64,000 bases of DNA from positions 24,110,539-24,174,538 of the forward strand of contig NC_087064.1 in NCBI RefSeq assembly GCF_963678635.1. Direction: 5' to 3'. This document shows, piece after piece, positions 30,213 to 44,234 of this stretch. The stretch's first letter is position 1, and each line of letters starts with the position of its first letter. The DNA is from Symsagittifera roscoffensis. Taxonomy: Eukaryota; Xenacoelomorpha; Acoela; Convolutidae. The notes below the pieces were generated by a model. That model had not been told where the DNA came from, did no database searches, and saw nothing but the letters and a program-made list of their open reading frames with translations. The translations under genes were made by a program, and so were the position numbers.

Positions 30213-30620
30213 TGAGTTAGAACCGAAGTGTAACTCATAGAGTAATTTCGGATAGGGTACACCGTCTGCTCGTCACGCTATCTTATTTTCGGCCGGATAG
30301 ATTCGTGCAACTTCTTAGTCTAATACCGATCCTAATCTTACTCTTATACTATCTAGTCTCAGGTTGTTTAACTAGTCTCTGCTAGGCTCAATAGATCTAG
30401 GGTATACTGGTTTATTGCGGCTGCTGAAGTGCTCGGGAGAGTCCAACTAATTTCTAAGTTAAATTCAAATCTCTCTGGTGCTGAAATTACAAGTAACTTC
30501 AGCACTTACAAATAAGTGGGTTGTTAGTTAGATGGATCATGATTGGTTAATATTAAATACTTTACATTGGTAAAACATTTAATTTATCCAATCATAAAAT
30601 ATAGTTTAGATCAGGTTCCA
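30213..30620 (-). repeat. 5' LTR of copy B (408 bp)
   Basis: TG...CA ends on the minus strand, near-identical to the 3' LTR. It supplies the promoter for genomic RNA; TATATTTTA lies near its 5' end, and AATAAA at about 30411-30416. Confidence 0.95.
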
Positions 30621-30624
30621 TTTG
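30621..30624. other. Target-site duplication TTTG, right
   Basis: Matches 14447-14450. Confidence 0.75.
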
Positions 30625-31469
30625 GCATTTTAGAAGCTAGTCAGAACCTACGTATTTTGAAGTATGTCGTTCAGTTGTTGTTCGCGACCTTCGAATGAAG
30701 AGTATCGAAAAAGGTATTTATTTTGACATTTTCACTGCTATTTTTTGAAGCCTGCCTTAATAAATTGAAAATGTGTCTTTCTAATGCTTATCTGAGAGTT
30801 TATGAGCATGGAATGAATGGTAGTTGAAGGTAACAATTAAGTGAAAAAGAGACTATAATATGAATGCTTCAGACCGAACATGCTCCATTTAAATATGAAA
30901 TTTTTAAGGCGTCTATAAGCTGTAACTATCAAAGACGTTATCTTTCAAATTACAGTTAAGTTTTTAAGGGGTTTTCAAAAAGAACAAAAATGTTGCATGC
31001 TTTTATTGGATTTTGAAAAAATTTCCCTAACCTCACTGGTCAAGGTCTTTGGATCTAATACGTCCAAAGAAAACACTTCTAGCAAATTTTTGAACACTAT
31101 CTAGCAAAAGATACATTGAACACACTTTATGTCTTATGCAATTTCCTTTTTTCCCATAAATGATGATAAAAAAAGTATTCGAAAATTGTTTGAGGAAAAA
31201 TTTGTTCGTATACCCCTAGAATTAAAATTTTTCTCATTTTTTCTTCTTATCCGAAGTTTTTGAAAACCTCAGATTGAATTTGATCTTCTGGAGAAAAAAA
31301 AATAGCTTAATTTGGGTTTCGGTTGTAATTAATTAAATTGCTATCCAAGTTATTGTTTTGTAAATATATGAACTTAGTTCGAGCACAATTAATTCTAAAT
31401 TTTAGGACATTTGTGAATAAATGAACCTAAGAGACGATCGTAAGCCTTATTATTATCTCAGAGCAATCT
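30625..31469. other. No gene seen
   Basis: AT-rich flank of copy B without ORFs or clear repeats. Confidence 0.4.
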
Positions 31470-31870
31470 GGGCCTTCGAGACATTTAGATCCTTCAGTTG
31501 TTCAAAATTGTCCGCTAAAAGACCCTCTAAGATGTTGGACGCTTGAGAAAACTGAGAACATGTAGCTGATTAAGAGTTTTGATTAGTTTAGTACCCTTCA
31601 GCCAAATGAGGGCCAGTAGCTCTTGGGACCTTTCTGTAGTTTGGGTTCCTTCAGACCAATAACGCAATGTAGCTGTTTGGGACCTTTGAATACAAATAAA
31701 GCCTTTACGTGCTGAGAACCCTTCAGTAGTTTGAGGCCCTCCGGTGAATCTGGACCCATAAAGCAAATGAGGAATTTTAGCTGATGGGAACTGCTTGTGT
31801 TATTTGAGACTCTGCGGCTGTTTTGGACCTCTCGGTAGCTTACGAACATTGAGCTAAATGAAGCTATCAG
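31470..31870. repeat. Degenerate GGACC/CTTCAG repeats
   Basis: Loose repeats of phrases such as GACCCTTCAG, GGGACCTTT and AGCTGATGAG every 30-50 bases. Minus-strand ORFs here are by-products of the repeat. Confidence 0.4.
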
Positions 31871-31879
31871 GCCATTTCA

Positions 31880-33190
31880 GCATTATTTTGAAACATTTCA
31901 AGTAATTTCATGAAGCGGATTGGATGGCGAAAAATTGAAATTTTTCTATTGAAGCCATTCAAGCGACTAAAATTTATATTTTTTTTAAGTTAATTTATAG
32001 CTTTTGCAAAAATTTAAAGTTTTCTAAGCAAACTATTTAAGCTATGAAACTTTGAAACTCTTATTATTATTTTACTGAGTGAATTGGTACATAAGCAATC
32101 AGATGGCGAAAAGTTGAAGTTTTGTTAATCAAGCAAATTAAGCAATAAAACTTTGAAAAAAATCAATTTTTTTCTCAGACCAAATCATTATGCATAAAGT
32201 TTATAACCATCAAGTGAAACTTTGAAGCAAACCTATTTATTCTATAGATCGAATAGGTACGCAAAAAATTTATGCTTTTCACAGCAAAGTAATGAAGCTA
32301 TAAAATTTTGAAACATTTTAGAGTTTTTTATAGAGCGAATCATTTGGCCAAAGGAAATTTTGCCAACCAAGCTATGCAGGCCAGGAAACTTTGAAACGTT
32401 TCAAATTGTTTCATAGAGCGAATCAATTTGCAAAAACCTTAGATTTTCCTAGACAGAATTTTAAGCTATGAAACTTTGAAATTTTTCAGTTTGTTTTATA
32501 GACCGAATAGGTTGCAAAAAATTTGTTTTTCTTCAGCAGATCAAAGTAGCTAGGATTATTTGAAGCATTTCAAGTTGTTTATAGTCCAAACAGTAGAACT
32601 CGGAAATTTTTCAATTTGTTTCATACAACATCAATTTGCAAAAATTTCATGTTTTTCTAAGCAAGCTATTCAAGCTTTTTTTAAAGACTGATCTAGTTTG
32701 CAAAAATTTGAGATTTTTCAGATCAAGCTATTCAAGCTATTAATTAATTTCCGATATCCAGATATTTTCTAGACCAAATCCGTTCGAGAAAGTTGAAGTT
32801 TTTCTAAGCAAGCTGTTCGGCCGATGACAATTTGAAATGATTCAATTTACCTCATCGCGCAAATCGGTTTGCAAAAATTGGAGCTTTCTAATCAAATTGT
32901 TAAAGTTAAAAAATTTTGAAGTAGTTCAAATTATTTCAAAAAGCGAATCGTTTGGCAGAAAAATTGAACTTTGCTTTTGAAGGTTTTTAATCGATGAAAT
33001 AATTCACGGCAGTTCATAGACGGAAAAATTATTATTTTTTCAATACAAGCTATCCAAACAATAAAAAATTGAAATTTTTCTATTTGTTTCTTTTAGCAAA
33101 CTAATTTTCAAAATGCTGAAGTATTTTCAGTAAGCTCTTCAAACTATTAATTATTTCAGGTTATTTCGAAAATCAATTTTTCTAAGCATT
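31880..33190 (+). repeat. Diverged ~80-bp tandem repeat
   Basis: About fifteen old units. Common parts are AAGCTATTCAAGCTATGAAA, then CTTTGAAA with TTTCAATTTGTTTCATAG, then GCGAATC and TTGCAAAAA, then a pyrimidine-rich TTTTCTAAGC. Units vary in length and are highly mutated. Confidence 0.65.
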
Positions 33191-33559
33191 GAGGCTTGCA
33201 TTTTTATTTGATTTGTTTTAGACTGAAATAAATCTATAACCAGAAAACGGTTGACAAAAACGTGGGCAGGTACTGTCTAACTTTGAATTTCGGGTTCAAT
33301 CTGATTGAAGAATTTTGGGTTTTTCAGAAAAAATTCTGAAAAAATCCATATGATATACCCTTAAAAAAAAGCCTTCAACTAAATTGCTGTCTTTCGTTTA
33401 CTATAAAAGAACAAAGGCAGAATAAGAAAAATAAGTCTATCCAAATTGAAACACATTGCTTATTAACTAAATTGAGTATCTATCCGAGAAATTTGAGGTC
33501 AACTTTGACCAAAAATTGCAATTAAAATTACTTTGCATCTATTAGGATTGATTTTTTGT

Positions 33560-33740
33560 GTTCAACAAAATCCACCTGAATATCAACAATTTAAATAGAT
33601 TTTTCAATGATTGAAAATGATTACTTCTTTAAGTTTAGTGCTCATCAAAATCCACCTGAATATCATTAATTTAAATAAATTTTTCAAAGTTTGAAAGAGA
33701 TAAATTTTTTAAGTTTAATTTAGTGATTAAGTTTAGTGCT
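33560..33740 (+). repeat. Two-unit tandem repeat
   Basis: AAAATCCACCTGAATATCA occurs near 33567 and 33647, with similar downstream AATTTAAATA and TTTTCAA segments. Confidence 0.6.
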
Positions 33741-33779
33741 GCAGTTTTCGAAAAAAAGACAAACAGTTATGCTCATTTA

Positions 33780-34850
33780 GCTTTTTTCAGACAACTTTCG
33801 ACATTTTCACTTGCAATTTTTGAGAAATTTTTTTATATCGCTAGAGAAGTTTTGTTGTCTTAAGCTCATTTTAAAAACTATTTTTATCTGTGATCATTTA
33901 TTGTAAAGTTATGGGGTTTTGAAGATTGCCCTTATGGTTAATCAGAATAATTATAGCGGAATGCATGTTGTGCTAATATTGCGTAAGCATTTCAGCAGTC
34001 GACTTTAGCTTTTATTCCAACTTTCGAAGATAGTGACAGAATAATTGTGTTCGTGTTGATTTCTTCTGCAGGCAAATTTCGATTTTTAAATTAGCCGTTT
34101 TTGAGAGAAGTTTTATTGTTATCCGATTGATATTGTTATTCTAGGCTTAAAAAGATACTCTATTTATGGGCGCGTTTTTTTTGTTATTTGTTAAGTTATG
34201 GGACTTCAAAGATTGCCTTTTTGGGATATTTACATTGTTTCTTTTATCGCATAAGCGAAGGTTCAATCGATCTTATGCATGGTTTGAAGTTGGATTTTAT
34301 TTGGCATGTTATTCGGTCAAATGACACTTTGTTTGCTATGTGCAAATTGTATCGCTTTTTGCATTATAGAGCGTGTGATGGGATGATTTTCAACAAAAAA
34401 ATCTATGAAAAAAGCTTTATGTTTTTTTCTTGATTTTTTTTTGGATTTGATCATTTTCTCTAGGCAAAACAACATCATAGACATTACAAGGAAATCGGAA
34501 AATTCGGGGCTGCTTGTGATTGTCAGATAAAAAACTCTTCAATTGCATTTTTATTATGATCAAAACTGCTCGTATCCGGGCAAAGTCCTGAGTGTTCCAA
34601 CTGCTCGTATCCGGGCAAAGTCCTGAGTGTTCCAACTGCATCTGAAGGTCTACGGCTCGAATATTGGCCGTCTTCAAACTCCCATAACTTTACAAACAAG
34701 CATTACAAGTGAAATATCTTTTTAATTTTGAACTTAAGACAAGAATACTTTTCAGATGATAAAAATTCCCTGAAAATGGTCAGTTAAAAAGTCGAAGTTT
34801 TTCTAGAGAAAAAATCACCTTGAGAAATAATCAGTCATTTTCTTCAAAAA
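33780..34850. mobile_element. Cluster of HINE-like fragments
   Basis: Plus-strand pieces at about 33785-33960 and 34017-34430 and a minus-strand piece at about 34440-34850 match the ~500-bp family (GCAAATTTCGA, GTGATCATTT and the CTGCTCGTATC end). Within the last, a 39-bp unit with CTGCTCGTATCCGGGC is doubled at about 34566-34643. Confidence 0.55.
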
Positions 34851-35539
34851 TGAAACAACATTTTTTAAAAGTAAAATCAGCGGAAAAACTGTACAAAACG
34901 GAACAACTTATTTTTTTGAAAATTTTCCCTTCAGATAATTTTTAGATTTTTCTATACTCATACTTTACTCAAATCGACTGGAAGGCACATAAATTCTTAA
35001 AAAAGAGTCGAACCAACCAGGAAAAATTGTATTCAACCTGAATAAATTAAAGTCTAACAACCTAGTAAAATTGATTATATTTGAATTAATTGGATTCCTA
35101 TCGGTTTCAAACAATTTAAAATTCCCAAAAACAAAGCTAAAAACGACCTAACGGATTTTATTTGAGTTTAAATCAAAACATGGCTCCAAGAGTCATATTT
35201 ATAAATTGTTCTAAAACTTTTTTGCATTGAGGTCGATTAAATCTGCCAGCGAAATTACAATGGCTGGGTAACAGTGACTTTTGATTTACCAGTTGCGGGA
35301 AAAAGTAGTTACTTCGGCTAAACGGATAGATGCAGGTCGACTTAGATGTAGATGCAATCCATTTAAGCTGATTATTGTGCCGAAGTTTTTGTGCGTGCAA
35401 TTAGGATTTCACATAGAAAAAGTAAAGTGGATTAAGTGAAATATAATGATATCACGTTACAAAAAAAACTTTTTGGTTGTTTAGTCCCGGGTTGAAATTC
35501 CATTGCAATTCAGAAATATATCATTGATCTTTCCTTTTT

Positions 35540-35775
35540 TTGCATCCATGTATCACTGATGTTTCAGTGCCACTTTAACGATGTTCATCCATGTTTCATC
35601 TATGAAATATGGATGCAAATTACAATGGTGTGTCATCGATGAATCATAACTGAAACATGGATGTCAGTTCTATGATTCATCCATGAAACATGGATGAAAG
35701 TTAAATTGATGTTTCATCCATGAATCATGGCTGAAACATAGATGTGAATTTTTTGATTCATCCATGAAAATTAAA
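35540..35775. repeat. ATCCATG / CATGGAT inverted-motif repeats
   Basis: Several copies of CATCCATGTTTCAT, CATCCATGAATCATG and GAAACATGGATG alternate in both orientations. They share ACATGGATG and TTCATCGATG with the large minisatellite downstream. Confidence 0.6.
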
Positions 35776-36440
35776 CTGCTGTAGGGGGTGCTTCAGTTTT
35801 GAAAAAAGTATGTATGTTTTTTCCTTTTTAACAAACAATTGCCCTGTTTCTAGGCAACTACCAACGCCAACTTAATTTTTCAATTTTGCGAAAAAAAAGC
35901 GTTTTTACGATTTTTTCAGTTGATTTTTAGCTGTGGGGGTATGCTTTAGTTTATTAGGAAAAATCATACTTTTTCCTTTTTTTATTCAAAAATGCCGTTC
36001 CAGGCAAATTTAGTTGCTCGAGCCTTCTAACTACCAAAGCTAACACATTTATATTTTTTAAGAAAAAAGATACGTTTTTAACTTGTTTTCAGCTGATTTA
36101 TAGATGTGGGGGTGTGGGGGGATGCAATAATTTTTGAAAAAAACACAAACACTTTTTTCATTTTTTAACTAAGAATTGCCCTGTTTCTTGGTAAATTTAG
36201 TTGCTCAAGCCTTCTCACAACCAACGCTTACACATTTCAACTTTTAGCGACAAAACCTGCGTTTTCAGTTGTGGGGGTGACAGAAAATTTTGAACAAATT
36301 TTTTTTTGTTTTTAAAAAAAAATCAAACAAATCCAGTTACTCAAGCACGGTTTCTCCCAAGGCTAACACTGGTAAGCTGAATTTCTAGTTTTTTTTGCAA
36401 AAAAAAAGTAAGCATTTGCGTGGCTTCTAGCAGACTTTAT
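35776..36440 (+). repeat. Degenerate ~150-bp tandem repeat
   Basis: Four units starting near 35783, 35932, 36108 and 36265. Each has GTGGGGGTG or similar, then a TTTTGAAAAAA stretch, then AATTGCCCTGTTTCT, CCAACGC and a poly-A/T end. Confidence 0.55.
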
Positions 36441-36526
36441 GCTTTAAGGCCATTTAATTCGTTTTTCATCGTTTGTAACGACAGGTGACAAAACTTAAGA
36501 AGCTAATAGAAATTTTGTAAAAATTG

Positions 36527-39500
36527 ACATTTAGTTCGAACATGGAAGTGATGTAGATATTTTATCAATGTAACATCAATGTAAGAAGAAACTTAGTTCA
36601 AACATGGATGTGACATAGATATTTCATCGATGTAACATCAATGTAAGAAGAAACTTAGTTCAAACATGGATGTGACATTGATATTTCATCGATGTAACAT
36701 CAATGTAAGAAGAAACTTAGTTCAAACATGGATGTGACATAGATATTTCATCGATGTAACGTCAATGTAGGAAGAAACTTAGTTCAAACATGGATGTGAC
36801 ATAGATATTTCATCGATGTAACATCAATGTAAGAAGAAACTTAGTTCAAACATGGATGTGACATAGATATTTCATCGATGTAACATCAATGTAAGAAGAA
36901 ACTTAATTCAAACATGGATGTGATATAGATATTTCATCGATGTAACATCAATGTAAGAAGAAACTTAGTTCAAACATGGATGTGACATAGATATTTCATC
37001 GATGTAACATCAATGTAAGAAGAAACTTAATTCAAACAGGGATGTGACAAAGATATTTCATCGATGTAACATCAATGTAAGAAAAAACTTAGTTCAAACA
37101 TGGATATGACATAGATATTTCATCGATGTAACATCAATTTAAGAAAAAACTTAGTTCAAACATGGCTGTGACATAGATATTTCGTCGATGTAACATCAAT
37201 GTAAGAAGAAATTTAGTTCAAACATGGATGTGACATAGATATTTCATCGATGTAACATCAATGTTAGAAGAAACTTAGTTCAAACATGGATTTGACTTAG
37301 ATATTTCATCGATGTAAGATCAATGTAAGAAGAAACTTAGTTCAAACATGGATGTGACATAGATATCTCATCGATGTAACATCAATGTAAGAAGAAACTT
37401 AGTTCAAACATGGATGTGACATAGATATTTCATCGATATGACATCAATGTAAGAAGAAACTTAGTTCAAACATGGATGTGACATAGATATTTCATCGATG
37501 TAACATCAATGTAAGAAGACACTTAGTTCAAACATGGATGTGACATAGATATTTCATCCATGTAACATCAATGTAAAAGAAACTTAGTTCAAACATGGAT
37601 GTGACATAGATATTTCATCGATTTAACATCAAGTAAGAAGAATGTTAGTTCAAACATGGATGTGACATAGAAATTTCATCGATGTAACATCAATGTAAGA
37701 AGAAACTTAGTTCAAACATGGATGTGACATAGATATTTCATCGATATCACTTCAATGTAAGAACAAATTTAGTTCAAACATGGATATCACATAGATATTT
37801 CATCGATGTAACATCAATGTTAAGAAGAAACTTGGATCAAACATGGATGTGACATAGATATTTCATCGATGTAACATCAATGTAAAAGAAACTTAGTTCA
37901 AACATTGATGTGACATAAATATTTCATCGATTTAACATCAAGTAAGAAGAAACTTAGTTCAAACATGGATGTGACTTAGATATTTCATCAATGTGACATC
38001 AATGTAAGAAGAAACTTAGTTCAAACATGGATGTGATATAGATATTTCATCGATATCACTTCAATGTAAGAAGAAATTTAGTTCAAATATGGATGTGACA
38101 TAGATATTTCATCAATGTAACATCAATGTAAGAAGAAACTTAGTTCAAACATGGATGTGACATAAATATTTCATCGATGTAACATCAATGTAAGAAGAAA
38201 CTTAGTTCAAACATGGATGTGACATAGATATTTCATCCATGTAACATCAATGTAAAAGAAACTTAGTTCAAACATGGATGTGACATAGATATTTCATCGA
38301 TTTAACATCAAGTAAGAAGAAACTTAGTTCAAACATGGATGTGACTTAGATATTTCATCAATGTGACATCAATGTAAGAAGAAACTTAGTTCAAACATGG
38401 ATGTGACATAGATATTTCATCGATATCACTTCAATGTAAGAAGAAATTTAGTTCAAACATGGATGTCACATAAATATTTCATCGATGTAACATCAATGTT
38501 AAGAAGAAACTTGGATCAAACATGGATGTAACATAGATATTTCATCAATGTAACATCAATGTGAGAAGAAACTTAGTTCAAACATGGATGTGACATAGAT
38601 ATTTCATCGATGTAACATCAATGTAAAAGAAACTTAGTTCAAACATGGATGTGACATAGATATTTCATCGATGTAACATCAATGTAAAAAAAACTTAGTT
38701 CAAACATGGATGTGACATAAATATTTCATCGATTTAACATCAAGTAAGAAGAAACTTAGTTCAAACATGGATGTGACTTAGATATTTCATCAATGTGACA
38801 TCAATGTAAGAAGAAACTTAGTTCAAACATGGATGTGACATAGATATTTCATCGATATCACTTCAATGTAAGAAGAAATTTAGTTCAAATATGGATGTGG
38901 CATAGATATTTCATCGATGTAACATCAATGTTAAGAAGAAACTTGGTTCAAACATGGATGTGACATAGATATTTCATCAATGTAACATCAATGTAAGAAG
39001 AAACTTAGTTCAAACATCGATGTGACATAGATATTTCATCGATGTAACATCAATGTAAGATAAGAAGAAACTTAGTTCAAACATGGATGTGACATAGATA
39101 TTTCATCGATGTAACATCAATGCAAGAAAAAATTTAGTTCAAAATTGGATGTGACTTAGATATTTCATCAATTTGACATCAATGTAAGAAGAAACTTAGT
39201 TCAAACATGGATGTGACATAGATATTTCATCGATGTAACATCAATGTAAAAGAAACTTAGTTCAAACATGGATGTGACATAGATATTTCATCCATGTAAC
39301 ATCAATGTAAAAGAAACTTAGTTCAAACATGGATGTGACATAGATATTTCATCGATTTAAAATCAAGTAAGAAGAAACTTAGTTCAAACATGGATGTGAC
39401 TTAGATATTTCATCAATGTGACATCAATGTAAGAAGAAACTTAGTTCAAACATGGATGTGACATAGATATTTCATCGATATCACTTCAATGTAAGAAGAA

Positions 39501-42500
39501 ATTTAGTTCAAACATGGATGTCACATAGATATTTCATCGATGTAACATCAATGTTAAGAAGAAACTTGGATCAAACATGGATGTGACATAGATATTTCAT
39601 CAATGTAACATCAATGTGAGAAGAAACTTAGTTCAAACATGGATGTGACATAGATATTTCATCGATGTAACATCAATGTAAAAGAAACTTAGTTCAAACA
39701 TGGATGTGACATAGATATTTCATCGATGTAACATCAATGTAAAAGAAACTAAGTTCAAACATGGATGTGACATAAATATTTCATCGATTTAACATCAAGT
39801 AAGAAGAAACTTAGTTCAAACATGGATGTGACTTAGATATTTCATCAATGTGACATCAATGTAAGAAAAAACTTAGTTCAAACATGGATGTGACATAGAT
39901 ATTTCATCGATATCATTTCAATGTAAGAAGAAATTTAGTTCAAATATGGATGTGACATAGATATTTCATCGATGTAACATCAATGTTAAGAAGAAACTTG
40001 GTTCAAACATGGATGTGACATAGATATTTCATAAATGTAACATCAATGTAAGAAGAAACTTAGTTCAAACATGGATGTGACATAGATATTTCATCGATGT
40101 AACATCAATGTAAGAAAAAACTTAGTTCAAACATGGATGTGACATAGATATTTCATCGATGTAACATCAATGTAAGAAGAAATTTAGTTCAAACATCAAT
40201 GTGACTTAGATATTTCATCAATTTGACATCAATGTTAGAAGAAACTTAGTTCAAACATGGATGTGACATAGATATTTCATCAATGTAACATCAATGTAAA
40301 AGAAACTTAGTTCAAACATGGATGTGACATAGATATTTCATCGATTTAACATCAAGTAAGAAAAAACTTAGTTCAAACATGGATGTGACTTAGATATTTC
40401 ATCAATTTGACATCAATGTAAGAAGAAACTTAGATCAAACATGGATGTGACATAGATATTTCATCGATATCACTTCAATGTAAGAAGAAACTTAGTTCAA
40501 ACATGGATGTGACATAGATATTTCATCGATTTAACATCAATGTAAGAAGAAACTTAGTTCAAACATGGATGTGACATAGATATTTCATCGATGTAACATC
40601 AATGTAAAAGAAACTTAGTTCTAACATGGATGTGACATAGATATTTCATCGATTTAACATCAAGTAAGAAGAAACTTAGTTCAAACATGGATGTGACTTA
40701 AATGTTTCATCAATGTGACATCAATGTAAGAAGAAACTTAGTTCAAACATGGATGTGACATAGATATTTCATCGATATCACTTCAATGTAAGAAGAAATT
40801 TAGTTCAAACATGGATGTGACATAGATATTTCATCGATGTAACATCAATGTTAAAAAGAAACTTGGTTCAAACATGGATGTGACATAGATATTTCATCAA
40901 TGTAACATCAATGTAAGAAGAAACTTAGTTCAAACATGGATGTGACATAGATATTTCATCGATGTTACATCAATATAAAAGAAACTTAGTTCAAACATGG
41001 ATGTGACATAGATATTTCATCGATTTAACATCAAGTAAGAAAAAACTTAGTTCAAACATGGATGTGACATAGATATTTCATCAATGTAACATCAATGTAA
41101 GAAGAAATTTAGTTCAAACATGGATGTGACTTAGATATTTCATCAATTTGACATCAATGTAAGAAGAAACTTAGTTCAAACATGGATGTGACATAGATAT
41201 TTCATCGATGTAACATCAATGTAAAAGAAACTTAGTTCAAACATGGATGTGACATAGATATTTCATCGATTTAACATCAAGTAAGAAAAAACTTAGTTCA
41301 AACATGGTTGTGACTTAGATATTTCATCAATTTGACATCAATGTAAGAAGAAACTTAGTTCAAACATGGATGTGACATAGATATTTCATCGATATCACTT
41401 CAATGTAAGAAGAAATTTAGTTCAAACATGGATGTGACATAGATATTTCATCGATGTAACATCAATGTTAAAAAGAAACTTGGTTCAAACATGGATGTGA
41501 CATAGATATTTCATCAATGTAACATCAATGTAAGAAGAAACTTAGTTCAAACATGGATGTGACATAGATATTTCATCGATGTTACATCAATATAAAAGAA
41601 ACTTAGTTCAAACATGGATGTGACATAGATATTTCATCGATTTAACATCAAGTAAGAAAAAACTTAGTTCAAACATGGATGTGACATAGATATTTCATCG
41701 ATGTAACATCAATGTAAGAAGAAATTTAGTTCAAACATGGATGTGACTTAGATATTTCATCAATTTGACATCAATGTAAGAAGAAACTTAGTTCAAACAT
41801 GGATGTGACATAGATATTTCATCGATGTAACATCAATGTAAAAGAAACTTAGTTCAAACATGGATGTGACACAGATATTTCATCGATTTAACATCAAGTA
41901 AGAAAAAACTTAGTTCAAACATGGTTGTGACTTAGATATTTCATCAATTTGACATCAATGTAAGAAGAAACTTAGTTCAAACATGGATGTGATTTAGATA
42001 TTTCATCGATGTAACATCAATGTAAAAGAAACTTAGTTCAAACATGGATGTGACATAGATATTTCATCGATTTAACATCAAGTAAGAAGAAACTTAGTTC
42101 AAACATGGATGTGACTTAAATATTTCATCAATGTGACATCAATGTAAGAAGAAACTTAGTTCAAACATGGATGTGACATAGTTATTTCATCGATATCACT
42201 TCAATGTAAGAAGAAATTTAGTTCAAACATGGATGTGACATAGATATTTCATCGATGTAACATCAATGTTAAAAAGAAACTTGGTTCAAACATGGATGTG
42301 ACATAGATATTTCATCAATGTAACATCAATGTAAAAGAAACTTGGTTCAAACATGGATGTGACATAGATATTTCATCGATGTAACATCAATGTTAAAAAG
42401 AAACTTGGTTCAAACATGGATGTGACATAGATATTTCATCGATGTAACATCAATGTTAAAAAGAAACATAGTTCAAACATGGATGTGACGTAGACATTTC

Positions 42501-44000
42501 ATCGATGTAACATCAAGTAAGAAAAAACTTAGTTCAAACATGGATGTGACTTAGATATTACATCAATTTGACATCAAGGTAAGAAGAAACTTAGTTCAAA
42601 CATGGATGTGACATAGATATTTCATCGATATCACTTCAATGTAAGAAGAAACTTAGTTCAAACATGGATGTGACATAGATATTTCATCGATGTAACATCA
42701 ATGTAAGAAGAAACTTAGTTCAAACATGGATGTGACATAGATATTTCATCGATGTAACATCAATGTAAAAGAAACTTAGATCAAACATGGATGTGACATA
42801 GATATTTCATCGATTTAACATCAAGTAAGAAGAAACTTAGTTCAAACATGGATGTGACTTAAATATTTCATCAATGTGACATCAATGTAAGAAGAAACTT
42901 AGTTCAAACATGGATGTGACATAGATATTTCATCGATATCACTTCAATGTAAGAAGAAATTTAGTTCAAACATGGATGTGACATAGATATTTCATGGATG
43001 TAACATCAATGTTAAGAAGAAACTTGGTTCAAACATGGATGTGACATAGATATTTCATCGATATCACTTCAATGTAAGAAGAAACTTAGTTCAAACATGG
43101 ATGTGACATAGATATTTCATCGATATCACTTCAATGTAAGAAGAAACTTAGTTCAAACATGGATGTGACATAGATATTTCATCGATGTAACATCAATGTA
43201 AGAAGAAACTTAGTTCAAACATGGATGTGACATAGATATTTCATCGATGTAACATCAATGTAAAAGAAACTTAGATCAAACATGGATGTGACATAGATAT
43301 TTCATCGATTTAACATCAAGTAAGAAGAAACTTAGTTCAAACATGGATGTGACTTAAATATTTCATCAATGTGACATCAATGTAAGAAGAAACTTAGTTC
43401 AAACATGGATGTGACATAGATATTTCATCGATATCACTTCAATGTAAGAAGAAATTTAGTTCAAACATGGATGTGACATAGATATTTCATGGATGTAACA
43501 TCAATGTAAGAAGAAACTTAGTTCAAACATGGATGTGACATAGATATTTCATCGATGTAACATCAATGTAAAAGAAACTTAGTTCAAACATGGATGTGAC
43601 ATAGATATTTCATCGATTTAACATCAATATAAGAAGAAACTTAGTTCAAACATGAATGTGACTTAGATATTTCATCAATGTGACATCAATGTAAGAAGAA
43701 ACTTAGTTCAAACATGGATGTGACATAGGTGTTTCATCGATTTAACATCAATGTAAATAGAAACTTAGTTCAAACATGGATGTGACTTAGATATTTCATC
43801 AATGTGACATCAATGTAAGAAGAAGCTTAGTTCAAACATGGATGTGACATAGGTATTTCATCGATTTAACATCAATGTAAGAAGAAACTTAGTTCAAACA
43901 CGGATGTGACTTAGATATTTCATCAATGTGACATCAATGTAAGAAGAAACTTAGTTGAAACATGGATGTGACATAGATGTTTCATCGATATCACATCAAT
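36527..44000 (+). repeat. 7.5-kb minisatellite, ~62-bp unit with higher-order pattern
   Basis: About 120 head-to-tail units. The core reads AACTTAGTTCAAACATGGAT, GTGACATAGATATTTCATCG, ATGTAACATCAATGTAAGAAG. Variant units (GATTTAACATCAAGTAAG; GACTTAGATATTTCATCAAT with TGTGACATC; GATATCACTTCAATG; CAATGTTAAGAAG with ACTTGG) recur in the same order many times, so blocks of several units were copied together. No ORF. Confidence 0.97.
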
Positions 44001-44234
44001 TTTTCGAATTAAGTATTTTAAAAACAATGAAAATAGAAAAAACATAGTTTATCTATGTATTTGTGCTGGTACATCCCTGAAATATGTCAAAGCAATGCAA
44101 TAACAATGACACTTTTCTGAATTGCAATGGAACTTCAACCCGGACTAGTACTAAAATCTGTTTGTTTAAAAATATTCTCTCAAGAATCATAAATCAAATG
44201 CTAAGCTGCTGGGACGCTGTAAGAGTATTTGTAC

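Larger units (their letters stand above)
14451..30620 (-). mobile_element. Giant Ty3-like env-bearing retroelement, complete copy B (16,170 bp)
   Basis: Complete LTR element on the minus strand: 408-bp LTRs with TG/CA ends, TTTG target duplication, primer site next to the 5' LTR, Gag-position ORFs, Pol in the order RT-RNase H-integrase (the Ty3/retrovirus order), small membrane ORFs, an ATG-less ORF, Env, an unknown 599-residue ORF and a long 3' UTR. It is about two to three times the usual Ty3-like length. Nearly identical LTRs mean a recent insertion. A 382-bp internal duplication between ORF318 and pol suggests this copy may not make a normal Gag-Pol. The protease was not found. Confidence 0.95.

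Noticed and set aside
36527-44000. CRISPR array
   Set aside because: Units are contiguous tandem repeats without unique spacers, in a eukaryotic context.
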